A stretch of DNA of 64,000 nucleotides from positions 1 through 64,000 of the forward strand of contig NZ_JAJAUZ010000039.1 of NCBI RefSeq assembly GCF_020532645.1, given 5' to 3'. Source of the DNA: Streptomyces bambusae (lineage in GTDB: Bacteria > Actinomycetota > Actinomycetes > Streptomycetales > Streptomycetaceae). Positions within the stretch are counted from its first letter, which is position 1. Each line of letters begins with the position of its first letter. Shown here piece after piece: positions 32,901 through 40,360 of the stretch. The notes under the pieces are model-generated. The model was given only the letters and a program-made list of their open reading frames with translations. It was not told the origin of the DNA and searched no databases. Both the position numbers and the translations under genes were made by a program.

Positions 32901-32930
32901 AGCCCCGTCGCGGGGTGGTGCGACGGGGCT
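32901..32930. terminator. Hairpin terminator (11-bp stem)
   Basis: AGCCCCGTCGC (32901-32911) and GCGACGGGGCT (32920-32930) with an 8-nt loop, between the 33036 gene and the lipoprotein. It occupies the noncoding stretch 32838-33035, which otherwise shows only the lipoprotein promoter region. Confidence 0.7.
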
Positions 32931-33035
32931 CGTGGGGCGGCGTGAACCGAAGGGAGCTGCCGCCCGGCCTCCGAGGGCTGGTGCTGACGCTACGCCGGGC
33001 ATGGCCGGGACAACACCCCTCGGGTGTGGCCGAAT

Positions 33036-33293
33036 TCACTCGACCCAGGGTGGGGGGCCGGATCCGTAGATCTCCAGCCCGCCACCCTCCATCAGGAGCG
33101 CGGACACCGGCGGCCGGTTGGGGAGGTGTAGCTCGACAGGCTCGTACGTGAGCCCGACGGGGCCGGTCGGGTAGACGGTGCCGTGCCACTCGTCCTTGTG
33201 CGGGCCGATGCGGAGGGCGACGCGGACGGTGTGGGTGTCGACGCCGTCGTCGTGGGGCATGTGCAGCACGGCCGGGCCGTCGTACTCGCTCAT
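33036..33293 (-). CDS. Hypothetical protein, last gene of the membrane cassette operon
   Basis: 85 aa from ATG 33293; the adjacent GTG at 33296 has GGGAGG 8 nt upstream and is equally possible. Beta-rich (VRVALRIGPHKDEWHGTVYP; LTYEPVELHLPNRPPVSALL). No family recognised. It follows the 33301 gene by a few bases and precedes a terminator. Confidence 0.55.
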   Translation of the reverse strand: MSEYDGPAVLHMPHDDGVDTHTVRVALRIGPHKDEWHGTVYPTGPVGLTYEPVELHLPNRPPVSALLMEGGGLEIYGSGPPPWVE

Positions 33294-33300
33294 CACGCCG

Positions 33301-34050
33301 TCATCCTCCCGCGGCCGGGCCGGCGCCGACCCGGTAATGCCGCATCTCGGCCGGGTCTTTGACGATGCGGAGCGCTCCGCCGCCGTGCTCCTCGACCTGT
33401 GGCTCCGCGGGCGTAGCTGTAGCTGTAGTTCCCCCTGTAGTCGTGTCCTGACCTGCGACAACTACAGCTTCGGCCGGGTCGGGGGAGGGGTTCGGGAGGG
33501 GCTGGGGGAGGTCGGTGACGGCCACCCCGGTGGACACCCGCCGGCCGGGCTGCCGGACGGACGGCGTGACGGGGATCCCGGCGGCCTTGCAGGAGGCCCG
33601 GACGGCGGCCGGGGTGACCGGCTGGCCGGTGGTCTTGGTGAGGTGTGCTGCGAGGGCGGCGATGTGCGCGCCCTGCCCGCCGGCGGCGAGGGTCCGTACG
33701 GCGGCCGCGAGGGTGGCAGCGTCGACGGGTGCGGCCGGGGTCTCGGCGGGGTCCTCCGTGGGGGTGTCGGCGGGGGCTCGGTGGGGGTCTCCGGCGCGCC
33801 ACGCGGCGGCCGCGGCGGCGGCGACCGTCGGCCACATCAGCCACGTCCAGCGGTCGACCGCCTGCCACAGCAACCCCGCGGCGCCTGCGAGGAGGGCGGT
33901 GCGGAGCCAGCATCCGAGGGCGGCGGTCCAGCCGTCGAGGTCGTGCCGGCGGCCGGCGGCGACCCATGCGGTCAGGGCCTGCGAGGTGTGCCGCGCCGCG
34001 GCTTCCGCGCCCGCCCAGAGCCGGGCCGCGGCCGCCTGCCCCCGGGTCAC
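33301..34050 (-). CDS. Membrane protein with conjugative-element-type C-terminal domain
   Basis: 249 aa, GTG start overlapping the preceding stop (GTGA). One hydrophobic region (TALLAGAAGLLWQAV… WPTVAAAAAAAW) is followed by a Pro/Asp linker and a helical domain (AAAVRTLAAGGQGAHIAALA, then AGIPVTPSVRQPGRRVSTGV) that resembles a domain I recall from proteins of streptomycete conjugative plasmids and ICEs encoded near DUF2637 genes. Its tail is Thr/Ala/Pro-rich. Possible role in membrane-DNA association; not demonstrated. Confidence 0.55.
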   Translation of the reverse strand: MTRGQAAAARLWAGAEAAARHTSQALTAWVAAGRRHDLDGWTAALGCWLRTALLAGAAGLLWQAVDRWTWLMWPTVAAAAAAAWRAGDPHRAPADTPTEDPAETPAAPVDAATLAAAVRTLAAGGQGAHIAALAAHLTKTTGQPVTPAAVRASCKAAGIPVTPSVRQPGRRVSTGVAVTDLPQPLPNPSPDPAEAVVVAGQDTTTGGTTATATPAEPQVEEHGGGALRIVKDPAEMRHYRVGAGPAAGG

Positions 34051-34550
34051 AGGGACACCTCGCCGCGGACCAGGCCGTACGCCCAGGTGCCGAGCCCGTT
34101 GGCGGTGCCGGGCAGCCAGCCGAGCATGGCGGCGATGCCGGGGAGGAGTCCGAGGATGGCGCCGGTGGCGACGCCGCCGAGGATGCGGCGGCTGTCCTGC
34201 TGGCCGGAGGACCGGTACAGGAGTACGACGTAGGCGAGGTAGACGACAACGGCGACGCCGCCGGGGCCGGTGAGGGTGCCGGCGCGGGCCGTTTCGACGG
34301 GTGCAGCACTGGTGCCTGCGACGGCTTCGGTGGCGGTGTTCCCGGCGCGGGAGATGAGGCCGGCGATGCCGTGGGCGCCCCAGCCGAGGGCGCCGCCGGT
34401 GCACACGGTGGCGAGCGCGCCCAGGGTCCACCCGGAGACGAAGGGCAGCAATGCCTTCGGGTCGCGGCCGCCGTTCCACCAGGGGCGGAGGTTGGCGATG
34501 AGGATGATGATGCCGACGGCGACGCCGGCGAGGGACAGGCCGATGGTCAC
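34047..34550 (-). CDS. Multi-pass membrane protein
   Basis: 167 aa, GTG start overlapping the upstream stop. Hydrophobic helices near LSLAGVAVGIIILIA, GWTLGALATVCTGGALGWG, GGVAVVVYLAYVVLLY and ATGAILGLLPGIAAMLG. Second member of the four-gene overlapping membrane cassette; could be a spread (Spd)-like protein. No catalytic motif. Confidence 0.55.
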   Translation of the reverse strand: MTIGLSLAGVAVGIIILIANLRPWWNGGRDPKALLPFVSGWTLGALATVCTGGALGWGAHGIAGLISRAGNTATEAVAGTSAAPVETARAGTLTGPGGVAVVVYLAYVVLLYRSSGQQDSRRILGGVATGAILGLLPGIAAMLGWLPGTANGLGTWAYGLVRGEVSL

Positions 34551-35098
34551 CGGTGTACTCCTGTGATGATCGTGACGATGTCGAACGGGTCGGCCGCTCC
34601 GGCGAGGCCGCCGATGGCGACGGCCAGGACGAACAGCCGGCGAACGCTGCCGCCGTGGCGGGAGATCCGGATCAGGACCAGGGCGAAGGGCACACCGGCG
34701 AGGGCGTATGCCTGCTGCGGCCCCCACTCGGCGCGGGCCTCGGCGACCATCCACGCCCAGGTGCTGGCTGCGGAGTGTCCGGTCCAGGGGATCGGGACGA
34801 CGGCGAGCGCGAGGGCGGCGGCGGCCTGCCACGGGCTCCCCCATTGCCCGAGCCAGGCCCGGAGCCGTTCCCACCGGGTGGGGTCGGGCGGGGTGGGGAG
34901 CGGCAGCAGGGTGACGTGGACCTCGATCGGTCCGGGTGGGGGGCCGGGCACCTGGTGCCAGGCCGGCGGCCCGGGCGGGGCGGGAGGAACCGGCGGCGGG
35001 GGCGCCTGCCGCCATGGGGGCAGCTCGTCGGGCTCGGGCGGCCTCTCCGGGAGCGGGGCGCCGGGCGGGATCAGGCGGGTGATGGGAACCTCGGCCAT
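34547..35098 (-). CDS. Proline-rich membrane protein
   Basis: 183 aa, ATG overlapping the preceding stop (TGATG). The N-terminal 75 residues are Pro-rich and cytosolic (PPGAPLPERPPEPDELPPW), then three or four hydrophobic helices (AAALALAVVPIPWTG; YALAGVPFALVLIRI; LFVLAVAIGGLAG). Operon partner of the DUF2637-like protein. Function unknown. Confidence 0.55.
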   Translation of the reverse strand: MAEVPITRLIPPGAPLPERPPEPDELPPWRQAPPPPVPPAPPGPPAWHQVPGPPPGPIEVHVTLLPLPTPPDPTRWERLRAWLGQWGSPWQAAAALALAVVPIPWTGHSAASTWAWMVAEARAEWGPQQAYALAGVPFALVLIRISRHGGSVRRLFVLAVAIGGLAGAADPFDIVTIITGVHR

Positions 35099-36060
35099 CA
35101 GTTGTAGCCCTCCCCGCCCTGGCCGACGCCGGGCGCGTTCTTCTTCCGGGACAGGACGGTGCGGACGTAGGGCGCATCGACGGTGAGGCCGGTGTCGCGC
35201 TTCACGCGCTCCACGACGGCGGCCGCTTTCGCATCCGGGCCGAGGGCTGATGCGGCGTCGAGGATCGCGTCGCTCTTCGTGAGGCGCGCGGGCGTGCTGA
35301 CCTGCGGCGCATCAGGCGCATCATCGCGTTCCAGGGTGATGCGGGACGGTGTGGCGCCCAGCACCAGGGCGACCTGCACCGGGGAGACGTGCACGCCGTA
35401 CGAGACCAGCTCGGCCGCGAGGTCGGCGGGCGGCGCGGTGGGCTTGGCCGAGTGCGCGACACGGATGACGTCGGCCGGATCCATGGTGGCGAACTGCTCG
35501 CGCAGCACCTGTGATGCGGTGCGCGCCGGGCGATGCGGCTGCGGCGTCTCAGGTGATGCGTTGCCGGTGACGTGCTCGATGGCGCGGCGCTTCGTGGCGT
35601 TCCAGGCGTCGTCTCCGGCGAGGAGCCAGCCCCACACGCCGTACCGGGGCAGGGTCACGGGGACGTTGCCGGTGGCGGCGCGGTGGCGGGCCCGGTGCCC
35701 GGACCAGGCGAGGCCGGTGATGAGGAGCAGTGCGACGGTGGGGGTGGCGAACAGGAGGGTGGCGCCGAGGCCGCCGTCGATGTGGGTGGCGTGGAGCCGG
35801 TTGAGGTAGATGGAGACGCCGGCCATGCCGAGGGTGGCGAGGTGGGGGCCGAGGGCGGAGCGGTTCTCGGCGACGGCCTGTCCGGCGAGGTAGAGGGCGG
35901 CGATGGCGGTGCCGTCGAAGACGAGGGCGACGCCGAGGGCGAGCAGGTTGGGGACGTTGTAGATGTCGTGGGCGACGACGTAGAGGGACCAGCCGGTGAT
36001 GCTGGCGGCGGCGATGCCGATGAGGCCGAGGGCGGCGCGCCAGATGAGGCGGTTGGGCAC
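35098..36060 (-). CDS. DUF2637-like protein: N-terminal membrane helices, C-terminal DNA-binding-like half
   Basis: 320 aa, GTG start. Four helices in residues 5-115 (ALGLIGIAAASITGWSLYVV; LLALGVALVFDGTAIAALYL; TLLFATPTVALLLITGLAW) match the DUF2637 layout common on Streptomyces conjugative plasmids, ICEs and some phages. Residues 190-320 contain helical segments (ADLAAELVSYGVHVSPVQVA) that look like a DNA-binding module. First gene of the cassette. In conjugative elements such genes lie beside the FtsK-like translocase; no translocase is present here. Confidence 0.65.
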   Translation of the reverse strand: MPNRLIWRAALGLIGIAAASITGWSLYVVAHDIYNVPNLLALGVALVFDGTAIAALYLAGQAVAENRSALGPHLATLGMAGVSIYLNRLHATHIDGGLGATLLFATPTVALLLITGLAWSGHRARHRAATGNVPVTLPRYGVWGWLLAGDDAWNATKRRAIEHVTGNASPETPQPHRPARTASQVLREQFATMDPADVIRVAHSAKPTAPPADLAAELVSYGVHVSPVQVALVLGATPSRITLERDDAPDAPQVSTPARLTKSDAILDAASALGPDAKAAAVVERVKRDTGLTVDAPYVRTVLSRKKNAPGVGQGGEGYN

Positions 36061-36132
36061 GGGTGCTCCGGGGTGGTGGGGGCCGGGCCTGCGCGGGTGG
36101 TCAGCGCGGGCCCGGCCCGGTCGAGGGGTGGG

Positions 36133-36384
36133 TCAGTGCGATACGTCGGTGCAGGGACGGCCGTCGGCGCAGGCCGGGCATGACGCCTTTGCCTCGCACC
36201 CGGAGCAGCTGCCCTTGGGCTCGTCGTCGTGCTCGACGCAGAGCACGTCCACGTAGGTCCCAGCGGTGCGCCGGTACGTCGTGGCGAGGGCCTGCTCGGC
36301 GAGTTCGAGGCTGCCGCACACGGTGGTGTCGTCGTCAAATTGGATGAGCGCGCGGCCAGCGGCGTTGAAGACGGCGTGGGTCAT
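36133..36384 (-). CDS. Small zinc-finger protein
   Basis: 83 aa; ATG overlaps the upstream stop (ATGA). The C-terminus has GSCSGCEAKASCPACADGRPC, five Cys in C-x2-C-type spacing, likely one or two zinc sites. N-part is a small alpha/beta module (FNAAGRALIQFDDDTTVCGS). Function unknown. Confidence 0.6.
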   Translation of the reverse strand: MTHAVFNAAGRALIQFDDDTTVCGSLELAEQALATTYRRTAGTYVDVLCVEHDDEPKGSCSGCEAKASCPACADGRPCTDVSH

Positions 36385-36701
36385 CGGACGGCCTCGGCGG
36401 TCTTGCGGAGCCGGAGGGCGTATTCGCCCCGTGTCTCGTCGGCGTACGGGCGGGGCATCGCGTCCAGCAGGGCGGCCGTGGTGGTTTCGGCGAGGGCGCT
36501 GTCGATGCCGCCGTGTTCGGTGCCGAGGCGCTGCGCGTAGTAGCGGCGGACGATGTCGACCATGCGGTCCTGGGGGCGGCTGGCGGTGAGGATGCCGGCG
36601 GCGACGAGGAGGAGCGTGCTCGTGGTGTCGGCGGTCTGCTCGTGGTGGGTGGCGCGGCGGAGGTGTTCGTCCGGCTGGCTGGCGTAGGTACGCTCGTGCA
36701 T
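36381..36701 (-). CDS. Hypothetical helical protein, first gene after the 36.8-kb divergent promoter
   Basis: 106 aa with AGGGGAC before ATG. Helical (EHLRRATHHEQTADTTSTLL, DRMVDIVRRYYAQRL, PRPYADETRGEYALRL). It is the first leftward gene after the promoter at 36787-36815, so probably induced or repressed with the membrane cassette. No family recognised. Confidence 0.55.
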   Translation of the reverse strand: MHERTYASQPDEHLRRATHHEQTADTTSTLLLVAAGILTASRPQDRMVDIVRRYYAQRLGTEHGGIDSALAETTTAALLDAMPRPYADETRGEYALRLRKTAEAVR

Positions 36702-36786
36702 GGCTGTCCCCTGTTCTGGCAGGTGGATGGCTGGCCCCGGCCGGGCTTCCACACACCGACCGGGGCCGTTCTGTGTTGCTGAACTC

Positions 36787-36815
36787 AACGTAGCGACTTC
36801 GTTGCCATATGGCAA
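36787..36815 (-). promoter_or_regulatory. Leftward promoter of the 36.7-kb operon
   Basis: On the minus strand: -35 TTGCCA (complement of 36810-36815), 17-bp spacer, -10 TACGTT (complement of 36787-36792), about 86 bp upstream of the ATG at 36701. Near-consensus housekeeping-type spacing. The -35 lies inside the 14-bp palindrome. Confidence 0.62.
36802..36815. promoter_or_regulatory. 14-bp perfect palindrome TTGCCATATGGCAA (operator)
   Basis: Perfectly self-complementary, in the 137-bp divergent region, overlapping the leftward -35 and lying 23 bp before the rightward HTH gene. The adjacent 84-aa HTH protein is the best candidate binder. Confidence 0.65.
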
Positions 36816-36838
36816 TGAGGTCAGGGAAGATGGTGCCC

Positions 36839-37093
36839 ATGACCGAGCCCGGAGGAGGGCCAGACATGGTGTCGTTCAGGGAGTTGGCGCGGCGCCTGGT
36901 GGCGGACGGCGTCGTGCCGAGCATCAGCCACCAGCGGATCTCGAAGCTGTCCCAGGACGACCCGGACTTCCCGCCCACGGTGCCTGTCGGCAGGTCCCGG
37001 GCGGTGGACTACAGGCTGGCCCGGCCGTACTTCGCTACCCGGAAGAGCCGACAAGGGCAGCGCACAGATCTCCAGCCGCCGGCCGACGAGTAG
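36839..37093 (+). CDS. Small helix-turn-helix regulator
   Basis: 84 aa from ATG 36839 (in-frame ATGs at 36809, 36815 and 36830 overlap or follow the operator and are less likely). DNA-binding-like core: SFRELARRLVADGVVPSIS then RISKLSQDDPDFPPTVPVGR, an AlpA/excisionase-like winged-helix pattern. Divergent from the leftward operon and beside a perfect palindrome, so probably an autorepressor or switch protein. A strong terminator follows. Confidence 0.65.
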   Translation: MTEPGGGPDMVSFRELARRLVADGVVPSISHQRISKLSQDDPDFPPTVPVGRSRAVDYRLARPYFATRKSRQGQRTDLQPPADE

Positions 37094-37103
37094 CCGTACA
37101 CGC

Positions 37104-37138
37104 CGATGCCCCCGACCGTCCGCGGTCCGGGGGCATCG
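37104..37138. terminator. Long hairpin terminator after HTH gene
   Basis: CGATGCCCCCGACCG pairs with CGGTCCGGGGGCATCG with one bulge and a 4-nt loop, 10 bp after the TAG stop. Very stable; isolates the regulator from the lipoprotein gene. Confidence 0.75.
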
Positions 37139-37179
37139 CGCTACGCTCGGGCACTCGATCGAACCTCTGGGGGTGGGAC

Positions 37180-37650
37180 ATGCGGTTGGCTCTGCGCGCG
37201 CTTGGCGTCGTCCTGGCGATATCCGGCGCGGGAGGCTGCTTCGGCTCCTCCGCGGAGCCTGGGCTCGCGGATGCCCGCGCTGCGTGCAAGGGGTGGGGTC
37301 GTGATTGGCAGGCGTCGAAGTCCGGGTCCTCCAGCTCGAAGGACATCACCGAGACTGACTGGGCCAGCCTCGCAAAGGCGATCGACCCGCAGGTCGAGGC
37401 GGCGGCCCTCGCGGCGCGGAAGGCTCCCCGATGGGATCGGCTGTCGAACGCCTGGACCGATCTTCAGATCGTGACCGACGAGCTGGCAGCGCTGGTGTCC
37501 GACGGAAGCGGTAGGACGAGCAGCACCGGGTCCGGGAACTGGTGGAACACGGACACGAGGGTGACGACGATGCCGCCATCGATCGCCGTGCGCCTGTCGG
37601 ATCTGACCCGGATCATGAATCAGGAGTGCCGCAAAGCCCAGGCTGGGTGA
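37180..37650 (+). CDS. Lipoprotein (rightward, third in prophage)
   Basis: 156 aa, GGGTGGG before ATG. Signal peptide with SGAGGC lipobox, then helical mature part (ARAACKGWGRDWQASKSGSS; SLAKAIDPQVEAAALAARK; WTDLQIVTDELAALVSDG) with a Ser/Gly-rich loop. No family recognised. Rightward, with its own promoter region between 37139 and 37179, so likely expressed in the lysogen. Confidence 0.65.
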   Translation: MRLALRALGVVLAISGAGGCFGSSAEPGLADARAACKGWGRDWQASKSGSSSSKDITETDWASLAKAIDPQVEAAALAARKAPRWDRLSNAWTDLQIVTDELAALVSDGSGRTSSTGSGNWWNTDTRVTTMPPSIAVRLSDLTRIMNQECRKAQAG

Positions 37651-37692
37651 CGTCCGGATGCGTCCGAGCCCTTCCCGGCGGACGCTGGGATC

Positions 37693-37926
37693 GTGGACCG
37701 CGCCCGGATCGTCGTGCACCCGCCCGCTCCGACCGGCGGCCGGCGGGTTGTCGCGCACGTGCACGGCGAGGACACCATCCTCGGCACCGCGTACCGGCTG
37801 GCCGACGTGGCCGAGTTCCTGCGCCGCATCGGGATCGAGGACGCCGAGGAGCTACTCGCCAGCGAGGACCCACTGGTCGAATGGCGTCGCGGCGGCCGGG
37901 ACGTGTGGGGGTCTCCACCGTCGTAG
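37693..37926 (+). CDS. Conserved streptomycete-type small protein
   Basis: 77 aa from GTG. Sequence IVVHPPAPTGGRRVVAHVHG, ILGTAYRLADVAEFLRR and EWRRGGRDVWG matches a type of short protein I recall as common in Streptomyces genomes; function unknown. Probably co-transcribed with the lipoprotein 42 bp upstream. Confidence 0.6.
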   Translation: MDRARIVVHPPAPTGGRRVVAHVHGEDTILGTAYRLADVAEFLRRIGIEDAEELLASEDPLVEWRRGGRDVWGSPPS

Positions 37927-37958
37927 AGCTGGCCGCCGTACGCAGGGAGATGACGGAT

Positions 37959-38085
37959 CCAGGGTGTCGCCCCCCAAGACGCCACCCTGGACCCGTGGCG
38001 TGGCGCCGCTGACCAAGGGCGTCGCCACGCGCCAGCCCGACCCTGCTCGGGTCCCAGCGGGAAGCGGGGCTGGCGATCGGCGACC
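37959..38085. other. Cluster of hairpins in a 394-bp noncoding region
   Basis: Successive inverted repeats: CCAGGGTG/CACCCTGG (37959-37990), GCGTGGCG/CGCCACGC (37998-38030), CCAGCCC/GGGGCTGG (38032-38075). No coding frame of quality crosses 37927-38320. Could be tandem terminators for convergent operons or a structured RNA. Confidence 0.5.
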
Positions 38086-38219
38086 CTCTCAGGGGGAGTG
38101 TGGGAGGGCCGCCTCCAGGTCGGCCGCCTGACCAGCCGACGTGTTGAACACTAGGCGGCGTGCGCGCTCTGTCTGATCATCCATCTGGCCGGAACTGGGT
38201 CTAGGCCAAGGAGCCGGAA

Positions 38220-38246
38220 GGCCCCACCCGAGTGGCGGGTGGGGCC
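38220..38246. terminator. Perfect 11-bp hairpin terminator
   Basis: GGCCCCACCCG-AGTGG-CGGGTGGGGCC. It lies 74 bp beyond the stop of the leftward 38321 gene and would end the whole early operon (55.5 to 38.3 kb). Confidence 0.75.
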
Positions 38247-38320
38247 GAGTCGCCAGCACCCGCAGCCAGCGATCGTCTGATGATGTGCTGCCACCGTACG
38301 GGCCCGGTCTGACACTCGCC

Positions 38321-38983
38321 TCAGGCCGCTGCCGCTGCTCGGCGGCCGGCGTCGGCGGCCAGCTCGGCCTCGGTCCAGCTGGTCTCGCACTCGCTGCAGC
38401 GGACGTACAGGTCACCGTCCGTGCGGGTCAGGGTCAGGCCGTCGCACCGCGGGCACGGCCGGGTGACCGCGCGGGTGATCGGCCGGGTGGAGGTGATGTG
38501 CCAGACACGGCCCATCATCTCGCGCAGCTCGGCGTGCATCTCCCCAGCCCAGGGCTGGCGTGCGGCGCGTTCGAGGTGCCGGTCGAGCCACGCGGCGAGG
38601 GCCGTCTCGGACACGGTGGCCGGCGGGTTCAGGTAGCGCTGCTCCTCGGACAGCAGCTGCACCCAGCCGTAGAGGGTGGCGGCGATGGGCGGGTGGCCGG
38701 TCTGGTCGCCGTGGGGGTCGTGGACGGTGCCGGCGGCCCAGGGGCCGAGGATGTTGAGGGTGTCGCCGCGGCCGGGGCCGTCGGGGGTTCGGGTGCCGGA
38801 GCGCACCGGGCTGCCGGTGGTCTCGCGGTGGGTGGAGGCGGCGAGGACGACCAGGGTGTTGGGGATGCTGGCGAGCCACCGGCGGATCGTGTGCACGCAG
38901 GGGGTGCACAGCTGCTGCCCGGTGTCGGTCTCGGTGTCGCGGAGGGTGTGGGTGCAGGTGGAGGCGGCGCAGGGCTGGGACAC
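38321..38983 (-). CDS. Zinc-ribbon protein, last early gene
   Basis: 220 aa, GTG after GAGGAG. Two Cys clusters: QPCAASTCTHTL…LCTPCVHT at the N-end and RPCPRCDGLTLTR…VRCSECETSW near the C-end, a classic zinc ribbon. Middle is helical (SEEQRYLNPPATVSETALAA). Possibly a DNA-binding early protein; no function known. Confidence 0.65.
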   Translation of the reverse strand: MSQPCAASTCTHTLRDTETDTGQQLCTPCVHTIRRWLASIPNTLVVLAASTHRETTGSPVRSGTRTPDGPGRGDTLNILGPWAAGTVHDPHGDQTGHPPIAATLYGWVQLLSEEQRYLNPPATVSETALAAWLDRHLERAARQPWAGEMHAELREMMGRVWHITSTRPITRAVTRPCPRCDGLTLTRTDGDLYVRCSECETSWTEAELAADAGRRAAAAA

Positions 38984-39030
38984 GGTGGGGCTCCTCGTGC
39001 GGGTCGTACGGGCGGGTCAGGCGGTGGCGG

Positions 39031-40002
39031 TCAGCCCTCCGAAGCCCACGTGGCGCTGTAGGCCTGGTCGGGCGCGGTCCGGATGAACGCCTCGTGGTAG
39101 CCGGTGTGGCCTTCGCGACGGCGGCAGGGCTGTCCGGACACGGGCCCGCCGCCAGCGGAGAGGAGGCCACACCGGCTACCGGACTCCTCCATCAGCACGG
39201 CTTCGGCACGCCCGCGCTTCTCTGGCGCCCGCGTCGCCGCTTCGGGGCCGGGCAGGGGAGGCGGTTCCGGCAGGGCGCGGACCGCTGCCCGGTAGCGGCG
39301 GGCCTTGGCAATCGCGGCGTCGTCCCAGCCGAACGCGTCGGCCATCTGCTGAAGGGTGTCGTGGGCGCACTCGATGTCGGTGCAGCCAGGCTCGCAGTCC
39401 CAGCCGCAGATGACGGCCCACAGCCAGGCGTCCTCGCGGGTGGCGCCCCAATCGCGGGAGCTGGTGGCGAGGAGCCGATCGAGGCCGTCGAAAAGCTGGG
39501 AGAGGGCCGCGAGCGCGGCCTCGGCCTGCTCGGCGCGCTGTTCGGCGGCGAGGTAGTCGGTCAGGGCCTTCGCGGTGTCCCGGGCGGCTGACTGGGCGAG
39601 GCGCTCCGCTCTCTCTGCCCGGTTGAGGGCGTCGGTGCAGGTCTGCCTGATGTTGGCGTCCAGGTGCCGGGTGAGGCGGAGTTCGCCGTACAGGGCGTCG
39701 AGTTCGTCATCGGTGATCGTGTCTGCCGTGCGCCGGCGGGACGATGCCGGGGCGGTGAGGATGTCGGGGGTGATCGTCCGGCCGTCGGCGGCCTTGATGC
39801 TCTGCCCGTGCTGGAGGTTCCACAGGTCCGCGTACCCGAAGGGGCCGCCTTGGCAGGACATCAGCGGCGGGCAGGGCCGTTCGGCGCCCGGCCGGGCGAG
39901 GCACAGGCAGCGGTGCAGTCGGCTCGTGCCGTGCGTGACAACGTGCTCGCACTCGTCGCCGGGGGCATGCTGCGGATGTTCGCAGGTGGGGCAGTTGGTC
40001 AT
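39031..40002 (-). CDS. Phage early protein with Cys motifs and coiled coil
   Basis: 323 aa; ATG 40002 overlaps the upstream stop. N-terminal Cys/His cluster (NCPTCEHPQHAPGDECEH, then HRCLCL), central coiled coil (DALNRAERAERLAQSAARDT; AAEQRAEQAEAALAALS), then a Cys-rich block (WDCEPGCTDIEC) and a SRCGLLS…PCRRREGHTGYHEAF ending often seen in actinophage proteins. Function unknown. Confidence 0.6.
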   Translation of the reverse strand: MTNCPTCEHPQHAPGDECEHVVTHGTSRLHRCLCLARPGAERPCPPLMSCQGGPFGYADLWNLQHGQSIKAADGRTITPDILTAPASSRRRTADTITDDELDALYGELRLTRHLDANIRQTCTDALNRAERAERLAQSAARDTAKALTDYLAAEQRAEQAEAALAALSQLFDGLDRLLATSSRDWGATREDAWLWAVICGWDCEPGCTDIECAHDTLQQMADAFGWDDAAIAKARRYRAAVRALPEPPPLPGPEAATRAPEKRGRAEAVLMEESGSRCGLLSAGGGPVSGQPCRRREGHTGYHEAFIRTAPDQAYSATWASEG

Positions 40003-40256
40003 GTCAGACCTCCGGTGGGAACGGTCGCGGGGGTGGCGGGGTCGGCGCACCAGGGGCAGCCGGCGGCGGTCTCGGTGTGGTGCTCGTCGTGCACCGCGCG
40101 TGAGTGGGTGCAGTGCTCCAGCTCGGGTGCGATGGCGGCGAGGACGGCGTCGGCGATGGCGTGGCGTACCAGGTACGGGAGGCGCCAGCGGCTGGTTTTG
40201 AGGCCGGTGAGGACGCCATCGCGGGCGAGCGCGCGTCGGCGGTCGGCGGCGCTCAT
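39999..40256 (-). CDS. Hypothetical small protein with CPWC motif
   Basis: 85 aa; overlaps both neighbours (ATGA, TGATG). Helical, basic N-part (ADRRRALARDGVLTGLK; VRHAIADAVLAAIAPEL) and a C-terminal HCTHSR…AGCPWCADP zinc-site candidate. Confidence 0.58.
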   Translation of the reverse strand: MSAADRRRALARDGVLTGLKTSRWRLPYLVRHAIADAVLAAIAPELEHCTHSRAVHDEHHTETAAGCPWCADPATPATVPTGGLT

Positions 40257-40360
40257 CAGCGGTCCGTCCATGCGCGGTAGAGGGCGTATCCGCCGGCGGT
40301 GATGCTGAGGGCGAGCCAGGCTGCGGCGAGCCAGAGCAAGACGGTGAGGGCGGTGGTCAT
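40256..40360 (-). CDS. 34-aa single-pass membrane peptide
   Basis: ATG 40360 overlaps the previous stop (ATGA) and its TGA overlaps the next ATG. Nearly all of it is one hydrophobic helix (LTVLLWLAAAWLALSITAG) with a YRAWTDR tail. Function unknown. Confidence 0.58.
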   Translation of the reverse strand: MTTALTVLLWLAAAWLALSITAGGYALYRAWTDR

